Shown piece by piece: positions 7,551 to 15,096 of a DNA stretch of 42,158 nucleotides; position 1 is the first letter of the stretch; each line of letters starts with the position of its first letter. The position numbers and the translations under genes were made by a program. Origin of the DNA: Phaeodactylibacter sp. (GTDB lineage Bacteria; Bacteroidota; Bacteroidia; Chitinophagales; Saprospiraceae); NCBI GenBank assembly GCA_024102975.1, contig JAGFJD010000259.1, forward strand, positions 1 through 42,158, in the 5' to 3' direction. Below the pieces are notes generated by a model. That model did no database searches, had not been told where the DNA came from, and saw only the letters and a list, made by a program, of their open reading frames with translations.

Positions 7551-8105
7551 TCAGAGTTCATACAGGCGATACGCCTCAATGGCAGCCATCAGCTTTTCCG
7601 CATATCCGGGGTCGGTGGCATACCCTCCGGCCTGAAGCCCAATAGCCCACGACCAGGTATCCCACTCGGGATAATAACGCAGGTTCCGGTAATTGGGGCG
7701 GGTGAGCAGGAACCGGCCGAAATCCTCGTAGCTCTGCCGGATCAGCGGATATTTGCGGAAGCATTCCCAGTTTCGGACGGGAACGCCGTCAAGGTATTCG
7801 GTGCTGGGCTTGCAGTGCGCCGGCCCCAGCCAGTCCCCATTCGCCTTGATGCCAAAGTGGTTGTTGGCTTTCCGGGCGAGGTCGCTCGTGCCCCAGTCGC
7901 TCTCCAGGCCGGCCACGGCGATGATAATGGGCGTGGGGATGCCGGTTCTTTGGTTCAGTTCCACCGACAGGTAGCGGTACTTTTCAATGTATTGCTCAAC
8001 CTTTTCCGGGCGAGACGGATTTTTTTTTAAAAAAGGCTTGTCGGCAAAATTCCAAAGAGCAAGCACCATCAACAAGGCAGGTAAACCGGGGGCGTTTCCT
8101 TTCAT
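7551..8105 (-). CDS. exported glucosaminidase-domain peptidoglycan hydrolase
   Basis: A 184-residue protein of the mannosyl-glycoprotein endo-beta-N-acetylglucosaminidase/FlgJ-type family (Pfam Glucosaminidase). The N-terminus MKGNAPGLPALLMVLALWNF looks like a signal peptide or membrane anchor. The catalytic region carries the likely acid glutamate in VAGLESDWGTSDLA, then NHFGIKANGDW, a family hallmark, and the substrate-groove sequence FRKYPLIRQSYEDFGRFL. The C-terminal GGYATDPGYAEKLMAAIEAY is also typical. It should cut N-acetylglucosaminyl bonds in peptidoglycan during wall turnover. The start at 8105 is preferred to an upstream in-frame ATG at 8210, because it puts the hydrophobic segment at the N-terminus and leaves room for a promoter. 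Confidence 0.88.
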   Translation of the reverse strand: MKGNAPGLPALLMVLALWNFADKPFLKKNPSRPEKVEQYIEKYRYLSVELNQRTGIPTPIIIAVAGLESDWGTSDLARKANNHFGIKANGDWLGPAHCKPSTEYLDGVPVRNWECFRKYPLIRQSYEDFGRFLLTRPNYRNLRYYPEWDTWSWAIGLQAGGYATDPGYAEKLMAAIEAYRLYEL

Positions 8106-8190
8106 GGTATATCTGTTTGGATCGAAAATCACCGGTGAATATAATAATAATGAGGTGAGTAAAACCTTATTTTGAGCCAAATACCGGTTT

Positions 8191-8503
8191 ATGAGAACCT
8201 TATTGTTCATGCTGGTTTACTGCCTGTTCTTTTCTTGCGGCGAAGGGACGAAAGTTGAACGGGAGGCTTCACCAATCTGGCTTATGTCCTGCAGGATAGC
8301 AATAGGGTCGAAGAGGCGCTTTTCTGGCTGGAAGCCGCCATGAGGACCCAACGTCCGGACGGCTACTTCGGCACGGAGGCCAACTACGATGTCGGCGGCA
8401 TACCCGATTTCTGGCCTAATATGGTCATGATGGGTGCCCTGAAAGCCCATTATCAAGCCACGGGAGACCAGCGGGTGGCCGGCCTGCTCCGCCGCTATTT
8501 TCA
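8191..8503 (+). pseudogene. truncated GH127/DUF1680-like glycoside hydrolase remnant
   Basis: The 5' end, ATG at 8191, encodes a lipoprotein-type signal MRTLLFMLVYCLFFSCGEG. After about 20 codons the readable protein shifts frame into FTNLAYVLQDSNRVEEALFW, then AAMRTQRPDGYFGTE, DFWPNMVMMGALKAHYQATG and RVAGLLRRYF. This second part resembles the (alpha/alpha) barrel of beta-L-arabinofuranosidases (GH127/DUF1680), where the same D-G-W/Y-F-G and D-F-WP-M-VMM motifs occur. The family normally exceeds 600 residues; here only about 75 remain, joined to the signal after an internal deletion. Homology stops at 8503, exactly where a repeat copy begins. The gene is therefore dead. The GH127 assignment is from memory of motifs. 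Confidence 0.7.
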
Positions 8504-8584
8504 TGCGCAAAGTTTTTCCCTTGATAATCAAGCCTCTGTGTCTTCTCGGCGTACTCTGTGTCCAAAAATATCCAGCAGTATGGC
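8504..8584 (+). repeat. partial copy of the CTCTGTGTC element
   Basis: Nearly identical to 6785-6876: it shares GCGCAAAGTTTTTCC, TTGATAATCAAG, TCTTCTCGGCGTACTCTGTG and TCCAGCAGTATGGC. It lacks about 10 bases (TGGCTCTGTG) and the whole left part of the element. It truncates the glycosidase remnant. Confidence 0.8.
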
Positions 8585-8674
8585 ATTTCCATGTATTTCC
8601 ATTGTATTTCCCCATTTCCTTCCATACATTTATATTTCACTTCTTTCTGATTCCACAATAAAAACTGGCCGATC

Positions 8675-9448
8675 ATGTTTTCCCCCTATCTCGATTCCGC
8701 CCTGCTCATCTGGATATATATGACCCTCTTTTTCCTTCTCGCCTGGTGGAAGCGGGACAACAGTATTGTCGACGTAGGCTGGGGCCTGGGGTTTATCGTC
8801 ATTGCCTGGTACCTGCATCTTCAGTATCCCCATGCCTGGAGCTGGCTGCCGGCCCTGCTGGTCACCCTCTGGGGCGGGCGCCTGGCCTGGCACATCGGCC
8901 GGCGCAAAGCCCGGGAAGGGAAGGAAGACTGGCGTTACGCCAAATGGCGGGAAGAATGGGGGCGGTGGGCTATCCCCCGTTCCTATTTGCAGGTATTCCT
9001 CCTGCAGGGCTTTTTTATGTGGGTGATCGCTCTGCCGTTGATGCAGCGGCCGGCGCCGGAGGGATTGAACTGGTATCAGTGGCTCGGAATGCTGGTTTGG
9101 TTGGTGGGTTTCGTTTGGGAGGCCGTGGCGGACTGGCAGCTGCAGCGCTTTAAGGCCCGGCCGGACAACAAGGGCCGGATCATGACGGAGGGCCTGTGGC
9201 GCCTCTCCCGCCACCCCAACTACTTCGGAGAGATCGTGCTGTGGTGGGGCCTGTGGCTCCTTCTGCTGCCCTGCGGCTTATGGTACGTCAGCCTCGCCAG
9301 CCCCATCGTGCTCACCTGGCTGCTCACCCGCGTATCGGGCGTGCCCATGCTGGAAAAGAAATATGAAGGGCGGCCCGATTTTGAAGCGTACCGAAAAGAG
9401 GTGCCGGCGCTGGTTCCGGATTTGAAGAGAATTCTGGGATGGGAGTAG
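8675..9448 (+). CDS. DUF1295 (steroid 5-alpha-reductase-like) integral membrane protein
   Basis: A 257-residue polytopic membrane protein of the DUF1295 family, related to steroid 5-alpha reductases and isoprenylcysteine methyltransferase-like proteins. About six hydrophobic helices are visible, beginning with LLIWIYMTLFFLLAWW. Family signatures present: NSIVDVGWGLGF near residue 30, LWGGRLAWHI and the C-terminal GLWRLSRHPNYFGEIVLWWG, which in relatives helps bind a nucleotide cofactor. The end PDFEAYRKEVPALVPDL is also typical. It probably acts as an inner-membrane oxidoreductase on a lipid or isoprenoid, but no substrate is established. A weak -7-like TATATTTC lies at 8631-8638. An inverted repeat begins 2 bases after the stop. 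Confidence 0.88.
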   Translation: MFSPYLDSALLIWIYMTLFFLLAWWKRDNSIVDVGWGLGFIVIAWYLHLQYPHAWSWLPALLVTLWGGRLAWHIGRRKAREGKEDWRYAKWREEWGRWAIPRSYLQVFLLQGFFMWVIALPLMQRPAPEGLNWYQWLGMLVWLVGFVWEAVADWQLQRFKARPDNKGRIMTEGLWRLSRHPNYFGEIVLWWGLWLLLLPCGLWYVSLASPIVLTWLLTRVSGVPMLEKKYEGRPDFEAYRKEVPALVPDLKRILGWE

Positions 9449-9450
9449 TA

Positions 9451-9512
9451 CTGCTTTGTTGCTTTAACAGGCCCGCGCTCCAGAACACTCGGAAGTTAAA
9501 GTAACAAAGTAG
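9451..9512 (+). repeat. inverted-repeat element after the DUF1295 gene
   Basis: CTGCTTTGTTGCTTTAAC at 9451-9468 pairs with GTTAAAGTAACAAAGTAG at 9495-9512, with two mismatches in 18 bp. The loop begins AGGCCCGCG. A half copy of the same unit (GAGGCCCGCG plus TTAAAGTGACAAAGTA) lies at 20891-20922. It may also help end transcription of the gene at 8675-9448, though no T tract follows. Confidence 0.6.
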
Positions 9513-9540
9513 AAGCAGGCAAACGGAGATTAAGTAATAC

Positions 9541-9644
9541 TATACTGGCGAACGCGTGGTTTTGTCAGGAGCAAAACCAGCGATGCCAGTATATACTGAC
9601 CCGGCGGGTTTTGTAGTCGACAAAACCTGCCGTGCGTCAGTATA
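9541..9644 (+). repeat. 104-bp double-palindrome element, copy A
   Basis: Two imperfect palindromes sit back to back, sharing a TA: 9541-9593 (ends TATACTGGC/GCCAGTATA) and 9592-9644 (ends TATACTGAC/GTCAGTATA). Each has a GGTTTTG/CAAAACC inner stem. The whole unit recurs inverted at 18157-18260 with a single base difference by my reading. Partial copies lie at 4172-4210 and 24709-24734. TATA ends suggest TA target duplication, as in IS630/Tc1-type miniature elements, but no transposase is seen. Confidence 0.9.
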
Positions 9645-9677
9645 AATATATACGCCCCCCGTTGCGTAAGCCGCTAC

Positions 9678-9704
9678 ATCCTGTTAATCCTGTTAATCCT
9701 GTCT
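9678..9704 (+). repeat. three tandem 9-base units ATCCTGTTA
   Basis: ATCCTGTTA ATCCTGTTA ATCCTGTCT runs without spacers. The complement (GACAGGAT) is the core of the tandem array at 24741-24871, so the two places carry the same type of low-complexity intergenic repeat. Confidence 0.7.
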
Positions 9705-9745
9705 ATTTCCGACCCTTTTTGTTCAACCCTGTCCACAAAAAGAAA

Positions 9746-9817
9746 GGGCATAAAGCCGGGGCGGCGCTGCGTTGCTGTTGGCCGACAGCAACGAAAGGCC
9801 TGTCCTGCTTTACGCCC
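9746..9817. repeat. 72-bp hairpin-forming inverted repeat
   Basis: Outer arms GGGCATAAAGC (9746-9756) and GCTTTACGCCC (9807-9817) pair with one mismatch. Inner arms CGTTGCTGT (9770-9778) and ACAGCAACG (9785-9793) are perfect, with a 6-base loop. It is non-coding. No second copy was found in the window. Confidence 0.6.
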
Positions 9818-10203
9818 TCCGAAATACTATTTTGCTATCCAAGATCTTTCGGGACTCTTTTTGCCGGTTCTTTTTGTTCATGGGACTATACCCGGGCGTG
9901 GGCCCCGGGAAAATCCATTTACTTATGAAGTTGGAGGCTTGCCAGAATTCCTTCTGATCTATGGTTCAAAAATAGGGGGAGTTAGGGGTTCGCACAACTA
10001 CGATTTTTGCAAATTTTCAAAAGGTTAATTTGAGCAATGGACGGCTAAATCCGGAGTCGAATAATTTAATTAAATGAAGATCAGTTATTTAGCCCAAAAC
10101 ATAGTATTTGTTTTTTGATATGTTTGAAGTGGTTTGTTGTCGGAAGGAATTTCATTTTGGGGTTAATCCGAATTGCCTAAACTATCTCCTTGCCAAACAA
10201 CTC
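9818..10203. other. AT-rich intergenic region after the SusCD operon
   Basis: No credible gene on either strand; short frames here have unlikely composition. A perfect -7-like TATGTTTG occurs at 10119-10126 on the plus strand, but it points away from the operon and no plus-strand gene follows, so it is probably chance. No clear terminator for the susD-like gene is seen. Confidence 0.4.
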
Positions 10204-11796
10204 CTACTCCTCATCCCACCAGACCCTCCCGTCTGCCTCATCCCCTCCCATCCTGCTCACCGCCTCCTGGTAGTTCTCCGCATTGTCGATCGCCTCGCTC
10301 TGCGGAAAAACAAACCGCCGGGGCGGCGCCATTGGCGCTCCGGCAGCAGAGGCCGTCTCCTCCAGCACCGGGAACCCCGTCCGCCGCCATTCCGAGTAAG
10401 CCTCCAGTGGGTCCAGCATGAAATCGATCCATTTTTGGGTGAGGATCAGCTCCAGGCCGCGGGGCTCTTCCCACCGCACCTTGGGATTGTCGAGCAGCGC
10501 CTGTAAATCCTCTTCGGAGGGTACCGCCAGTTGCATATTGCTCGGCGCTACCTCGTTCCAGGCTTTAACATACCAGTCGACCGACCGGCGGATGCCCTCC
10601 TCGTAGGCCGCCCGGGCATCGCCGGCCGCCCAGCCCCGCCAGATGGCCTCGGCGCGCAGGAAGGCCGTTTCGGAAGAGAGGAAATGGCGTTCCCGGGTGC
10701 TGCGGCCGCCCATGAAACGAGGGGCGAGGATGCTGTACCGGGCAGGGATATCCGGGTCGAACAAGGGGTCCGGATCGATGTTTTGCTCTTCCTGGGCTTT
10801 CGGAGAACAGGGAATGGGCACCCATTGGTTGAAAGCGTTCCGGGAATAAAAAATCCGGGCGCGGATGTCGAAGATGTCAGCGTCGTTCAGGCCATCAGCC
10901 AACTGCTCCCACATCCGGCGGCTGGCGCGCGACTTGATGCCCTGCGCCTCGTCGAAGCGGTGGGCGTCGTTCATTCCGATGTTCTCATAGCCCGGCGTGG
11001 CCTTTGTCCACTCCGCATGATCGGCCGCCGACTCGATGAGGGGGAGGCCGCCGTCCAGGATTTCCAGGGCATGTTGCTCAGCCAAATCCGGGCGGGCCTC
11101 GGTTAGCCGCATGGCCAGCCGCAGGCGGAGGGAGTTGGCAAAACGTCGCCACTTCAACCAGTCGTTGAAGTAATAAATGTCGATCTCGTCTTCGGTATTC
11201 CGGAAGCCGAACTGCTCAGGATCATCCGCTGCGTAGAGCGCGTCGATGCTGCGCAGGTCTTCCAGCATGGCCCGAAAGATGCTCTCCTGGCTGTCGAACT
11301 TCGGCCGCAGGACAGGATTCTCCGCCGACAGGCCCCGGCCCGCCTCCGTAAAGGGGATGTCTCCGTACAGGTCACTCACCTTGGCCGCATAGAAGTAGAG
11401 CAGGATGCGGGCCGCCGCCAATTTGTACCGGCTGCGGGCCTGCGTCTCCGGCGCCTGCCCGTCCATTTCCTGTTCGATGGCGCGGTAGGTTTGAAAGATG
11501 CCCTGGTAAAGGAACTGCCACATATTGTCCCGCCCCTGGTCCGACTGCCGGAATTCGGACAGCCCCCGGTTGTTGGTAGAGGAAATCTGCTGTGTCCAGA
11601 TCATCCAACCGTTTTTGGCGTTGTTGGCCCAGTAGTCGTAGTTCCAGAACGCCAGGCTCAGGTAGCCGGCGAAAAGGCGGTCCACCGTCGTCTCCGAAGG
11701 GTTGGCCGGGTCGGTGTTCAGGCTTTCGAAGCCGCGGTCGCAGGCCGTCGAGGAGAGGAATAACGAAACGATTAATATGTAAATTTTTAGCTCCAT
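10204..11796 (-). CDS. SusD/RagB-like nutrient-binding outer-membrane lipoprotein
   Basis: A 530-residue SusD-like lipoprotein. The signal peptide MELKIYILIVSLFLSSTAC puts the lipidated cysteine at residue 19. The helical TPR-like scaffold of SusD proteins shows in FQTYRAIEQEMDGQ, YKLAAARILLYFYAAKVSDL with YGDIPFTEA, and the C-terminal LTQKWIDFMLDPLEAYSEWR. The sequence is closer to the SusD-like subgroup with NTDPANPSE near the N-terminus than to classical starch SusD. It would sit on the cell surface as the lid of the SusC channel encoded 55 bases upstream. The frame is open up to 11871, but the lipoprotein signal sets the start at 11796. It is the last gene of the GH3-susC-susD operon. Confidence 0.94.
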   Translation of the reverse strand: MELKIYILIVSLFLSSTACDRGFESLNTDPANPSETTVDRLFAGYLSLAFWNYDYWANNAKNGWMIWTQQISSTNNRGLSEFRQSDQGRDNMWQFLYQGIFQTYRAIEQEMDGQAPETQARSRYKLAAARILLYFYAAKVSDLYGDIPFTEAGRGLSAENPVLRPKFDSQESIFRAMLEDLRSIDALYAADDPEQFGFRNTEDEIDIYYFNDWLKWRRFANSLRLRLAMRLTEARPDLAEQHALEILDGGLPLIESAADHAEWTKATPGYENIGMNDAHRFDEAQGIKSRASRRMWEQLADGLNDADIFDIRARIFYSRNAFNQWVPIPCSPKAQEEQNIDPDPLFDPDIPARYSILAPRFMGGRSTRERHFLSSETAFLRAEAIWRGWAAGDARAAYEEGIRRSVDWYVKAWNEVAPSNMQLAVPSEEDLQALLDNPKVRWEEPRGLELILTQKWIDFMLDPLEAYSEWRRTGFPVLEETASAAGAPMAPPRRFVFPQSEAIDNAENYQEAVSRMGGDEADGRVWWDEE

Positions 11797-11851
11797 CAAT
11801 TGGTGTTTAACATTTATGTCGTGATGATTCCGACTTCCCCCTTCCGACTTC

Positions 11852-14800
11852 CTAAAACCCCACCCCCACACTCACCCCATAACTCCGCACTCCCGGCAGC
11901 GCCCCGAACTCGATCCCCTGCTTTTCGTCCTGCTTGGACACTACCGCCTCCGGGTTGTACCTGCCCGGCAGGGCCGAATACACATAGAAGAGGTTTCGCC
12001 CGACCAGGGAAACCGACAGGCTGTTGAACGGCAGGCGCTCCAGCTGCCGGCCGGAGAGGGTATACCCCACCGACAGTTCCCGGAAGCTGAAAAAGGAACC
12101 GTCCAGCACGTTGGCGGCGTGCGGCTGGCCGCTCCAGCGCTCCCTGGCAGGAACGATGATGTCATTGGGTTCATACCCCGCTACATTTCCTTCCGCGTCG
12201 AACACCTCTTTGACGCCGGGCAGGATCACCCCGTCGTCCCGCTCGTTGCCGTTGGGGTCTGTCCAGTTAAGCCCCCCGAGGGCGGCATCCCGGCCCGGCA
12301 GGGTGACGGGGTCCTGCCCCAGGCGCTCTGCCCAGTCTTTGGTGCCCCAGTAGGCTTCATACCCGAACTTGCCGTCCAGCAGGAAAGCCAGTTGCAGGCC
12401 CTTCCAGGTAATGGTATTGGTCAGGCCGAGCAGGAAATCCGGCTGGATATTGCCCACCGGAACGATGGTTTCCGTCTGTTTCCAGCTTCCGTCCGGATTG
12501 ACGACGGGTTCGCCGGCCGGGCTGTAAACGTAGTCGTTGTTCAGGATTACACCATAGGGCTGGCCCACCACGGCCTGCAGCTCTGCCCAGACATACTCCG
12601 TGCCCGGGGCAAAGCGCCCCAGGGACACGCGCTCGACGCCTTCGCTGATCTTCAGCACCTCGTTGCGGTTGAGGGTAAAGTTGAGGTTGACGTCCCAGCT
12701 CCAGTTGGCCTGCGAAACCGGGCTCAGCAGCAAAGCAGCCTCCACGCCCTGGTTGCGGATTTCGGCGGTATTGAACCGTTTAAAGCTGAAGCCCGAGCTC
12801 AGCGGTACCGGTGCCAGGATGCTCTGCCGGGAGGCTTTGGAGCGGTAGAGCGTCAGGTCCAGCCCGGCCCGGCCGCCCCACAGCTGCAGGTTCATGCCCA
12901 GCTCGGCCTCGTCCAGTTGGGAGGGTTGCAAATCAGCGGGCGGGATGATGTTCCGCTCGGCCAGCAGGGCGGAGTACTGGCCCAGGCGGCTGCCCTCGGC
13001 GTAGGTGATGCCCAGCAGGAAGGGGGCCTCGTCGGTGCGCACCTGCGCCCAGGACGCCCGTAACGACAGGCGGTCGATAGCTGCCGGCAGCTCCAGCGTG
13101 TTGGAAACCTGCCAGCTGGCGTTGGCGGAAGGGTAAAAATAGTCGTTGTCGCCCAGGGGCAGGGTCGACGACCAGTCGTTGCGGCCGGTAAGCTGCAGGT
13201 TGAGCTGGTTTTTGTACGATACATCCAGGAAACCGAATACCGACCGGATCGTCTTCCGGTAAAGGTCCTGACTGACGCCCAGCTCTCCGAATTCGTCGAT
13301 GAGCTGTATGTTCACCGCCGAGACGTGGAAGATGTTTTCCTTGGTAAGGCCCTTGTTCTGGGTGGAAAAGCCCAGGAACTCATCTTTCTGGGCCCATTCG
13401 CTGGTGCCTACGGAAGCGCCGAAGGTAAACGCCGGGCTGATTTTCTTATTAAAAGAAAGCAGCGCCTCCAGGTTGAGCTGCTGCTGCGTACCCTTGCCCG
13501 TATCGTATCTGCCGGTGAAGGACCCCGGCTCGTTTTTAGTAATGCGAAACTCCCGCTGCCGCACCCGGTAGTCCAGGCCGGCTCGGGCGGTGAGCCGCAG
13601 CCAGTCGGCGATCTCGTACTTGAGAGAGAAACCCCCGATAAGCCGGTCCGTTTTATCGGTGATCCGGTCTTCCAGCACTTCCTTGTAGTATTCCCAACCC
13701 CGGAAGCCGATGTTGACGAATTGCTGCCCATCCGGCCCCTGCCGGAAGTTGGACAGCACGTCGGGGCGCATGCTGCGGTTCCAGTTGTAGAGCCAGTTTT
13801 TGCCGAAGGAGCGCTCGCTGTTGCCCAGCACCGGAGGGTTGCGGTTCTCGTTCTGCGAGAAGATGGTGGTGGTTTCTATGCTGAAATTGTCGGAAATGTA
13901 GGCGTTGGTTTTGGCCTTGAGGCTGATCCGCTCCAGGCCGGAGTTTGGGAAGATGCGGTCGGTATTGGCATAGCTGAAGCCGCCGCGGAAGCGGATGTAG
14001 TCGCTCGCGCCGGAGAAATAGAGCGAAGTGTTCGACTGGTAGCCGTTGGCCAGCGGGTCTTTGTAGTTATCGGGCAGCGGCTCGTAGGGCTTCACCTGCC
14101 CGTCCTCCCATTTTACGGGCTGCCCTTCCATGCGCGGCCCCCAGCTGTTGCCCGACTGCCAGAAGTTGACGAACTGCCGCCGGTAGGTGCCGTCGCCGTT
14201 GTCGGCCAGGGGCAGCCAGGCGCCGGACTCACCCTGGCCGTATTCGCTCTGCACCTCCCGCCAGCGGAAGGGCTCGTCCACCAGGAAGGAGGAGTTGAGG
14301 GTAATGCCCAGCCCTTTGGAGGACCGCCCCTTTTTGGTGGTGACGATGATGACCCCGTTGGCGCCCCGCGAGCCGTAGAGCGCGGCTGCCGTGATGCCTT
14401 TCAGGACGGAGAGGCTCTCGATGTCCTCCGGGTTGAGCTCGGTCAGTCCGTTGCCGAAATCCTGCCCGCCCAGCCCGAAGAACTCCTGTTCTTCGAACGA
14501 TTCGATGTCCGAATTGATGGGAACGCCGTCGACGATGATCAGGGGCGAGTTGTCCTGGTTGATGAAACGGATGCCCCGCAGGTTGATCTTGGAAGAGCTG
14601 CCCGGCACCGGCCCGGCGTCCACCTGTAGCCCTGCCACCTTTCCGGACAGGGCGTTGACGACGTTCAGCTCGCGGGTGCGCAGCAGGCTCGGCGCATCCA
14701 CCTGGCTGACGCTGTACCCCACCTTCTCCTTCTCCCGTTCGATGCTCAGGGCCGTGACGACCACCTGGTCGAGCAGGGCACCTTCTTCTGCCAGGGCTAC

Positions 14801-15076
14801 ATCGATGATGTCCGACTGCCCGACGCCAACCGCTTGCGCAGCATAACCGATATAGGAAAACAGCAGGCTGTCGCTTGCGGCGGCCTCCAGCTCATACCTG
14901 CCCGCCACATCGGTAACCGTCCCCCGCTGTTGCCCTTTGACGGCAACGTTGACGCCGATCAGCGGTTGCTCGCTCCTGGCGTCGACAACCGTGCCGCTGA
15001 TGGTTCTTACCTGCGCTGTTGCCGCAAGGCCCGGCAAGATAGCCAGCATCAGCAAAATCATCCGGCCTGTGTTCAT
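11852..15076 (-). CDS. SusC/RagA-like TonB-linked outer-membrane transporter
   Basis: A 1074-residue SusC family protein. Residues 1-21 are a signal peptide (MNTGRMILLMLAILPGLAAT). Residues about 24-110 form a carboxypeptidase-regulatory-like beta domain (TISGTVVDARSEQPLIGVNV, FSYIGYAAQ). A TonB plug follows with NVVNALSGKVAGLQV, LRGIRF, PLIIVDGVPI and the SusC signature ALYGSRGANGVIIVTTKKG. The rest is a 22-strand-type barrel, ending in an aromatic residue (VGVGF). It imports ligand captured by its SusD partner using TonB energy. It starts 20 bases after the stop of the GH3 fusion gene, so the genes are co-transcribed. The import substrate is inferred from the neighbour to be an oligosaccharide or muropeptide containing N-acetylglucosamine. 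Confidence 0.95.
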   Translation of the reverse strand: MNTGRMILLMLAILPGLAATAQVRTISGTVVDARSEQPLIGVNVAVKGQQRGTVTDVAGRYELEAAASDSLLFSYIGYAAQAVGVGQSDIIDVALAEEGALLDQVVVTALSIEREKEKVGYSVSQVDAPSLLRTRELNVVNALSGKVAGLQVDAGPVPGSSSKINLRGIRFINQDNSPLIIVDGVPINSDIESFEEQEFFGLGGQDFGNGLTELNPEDIESLSVLKGITAAALYGSRGANGVIIVTTKKGRSSKGLGITLNSSFLVDEPFRWREVQSEYGQGESGAWLPLADNGDGTYRRQFVNFWQSGNSWGPRMEGQPVKWEDGQVKPYEPLPDNYKDPLANGYQSNTSLYFSGASDYIRFRGGFSYANTDRIFPNSGLERISLKAKTNAYISDNFSIETTTIFSQNENRNPPVLGNSERSFGKNWLYNWNRSMRPDVLSNFRQGPDGQQFVNIGFRGWEYYKEVLEDRITDKTDRLIGGFSLKYEIADWLRLTARAGLDYRVRQREFRITKNEPGSFTGRYDTGKGTQQQLNLEALLSFNKKISPAFTFGASVGTSEWAQKDEFLGFSTQNKGLTKENIFHVSAVNIQLIDEFGELGVSQDLYRKTIRSVFGFLDVSYKNQLNLQLTGRNDWSSTLPLGDNDYFYPSANASWQVSNTLELPAAIDRLSLRASWAQVRTDEAPFLLGITYAEGSRLGQYSALLAERNIIPPADLQPSQLDEAELGMNLQLWGGRAGLDLTLYRSKASRQSILAPVPLSSGFSFKRFNTAEIRNQGVEAALLLSPVSQANWSWDVNLNFTLNRNEVLKISEGVERVSLGRFAPGTEYVWAELQAVVGQPYGVILNNDYVYSPAGEPVVNPDGSWKQTETIVPVGNIQPDFLLGLTNTITWKGLQLAFLLDGKFGYEAYWGTKDWAERLGQDPVTLPGRDAALGGLNWTDPNGNERDDGVILPGVKEVFDAEGNVAGYEPNDIIVPARERWSGQPHAANVLDGSFFSFRELSVGYTLSGRQLERLPFNSLSVSLVGRNLFYVYSALPGRYNPEAVVSKQDEKQGIEFGALPGVRSYGVSVGVGF

Positions 15077-15096
15077 TATCCTGGTTTTTTAAGTAT

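Noticed and set aside
9541-9644. Integron attC site or CRISPR repeat
   Set aside because: The palindromes lack attC core sites (GTTRRRY), no integrase gene is nearby, and there is no regular spacer pattern; the second copy is 8.5 kb away and inverted.
9632-9957. Short plus-strand frames between the palindromes and the susD-like gene
   Set aside because: They run through ATCCTGTTA repeats and a hairpin element, have unlikely Pro/Cys/Phe-rich composition and no credible start region.
10119-10126. Perfect TAnnTTTG box on the plus strand
   Set aside because: No gene lies downstream on that strand; the next gene is the 3' end of the minus-strand susD-like gene.
13325-14629. Long open frames antisense to susC (434 codons), to the GH3 fusion (15100-16710) and to the TMTC-like gene (18799-20766)
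   Set aside because: They lie wholly opposite convincing genes, have low-complexity compositions rich in Val, Gly, Ala and His typical of antisense frames in GC-rich DNA, and show no domain motifs.
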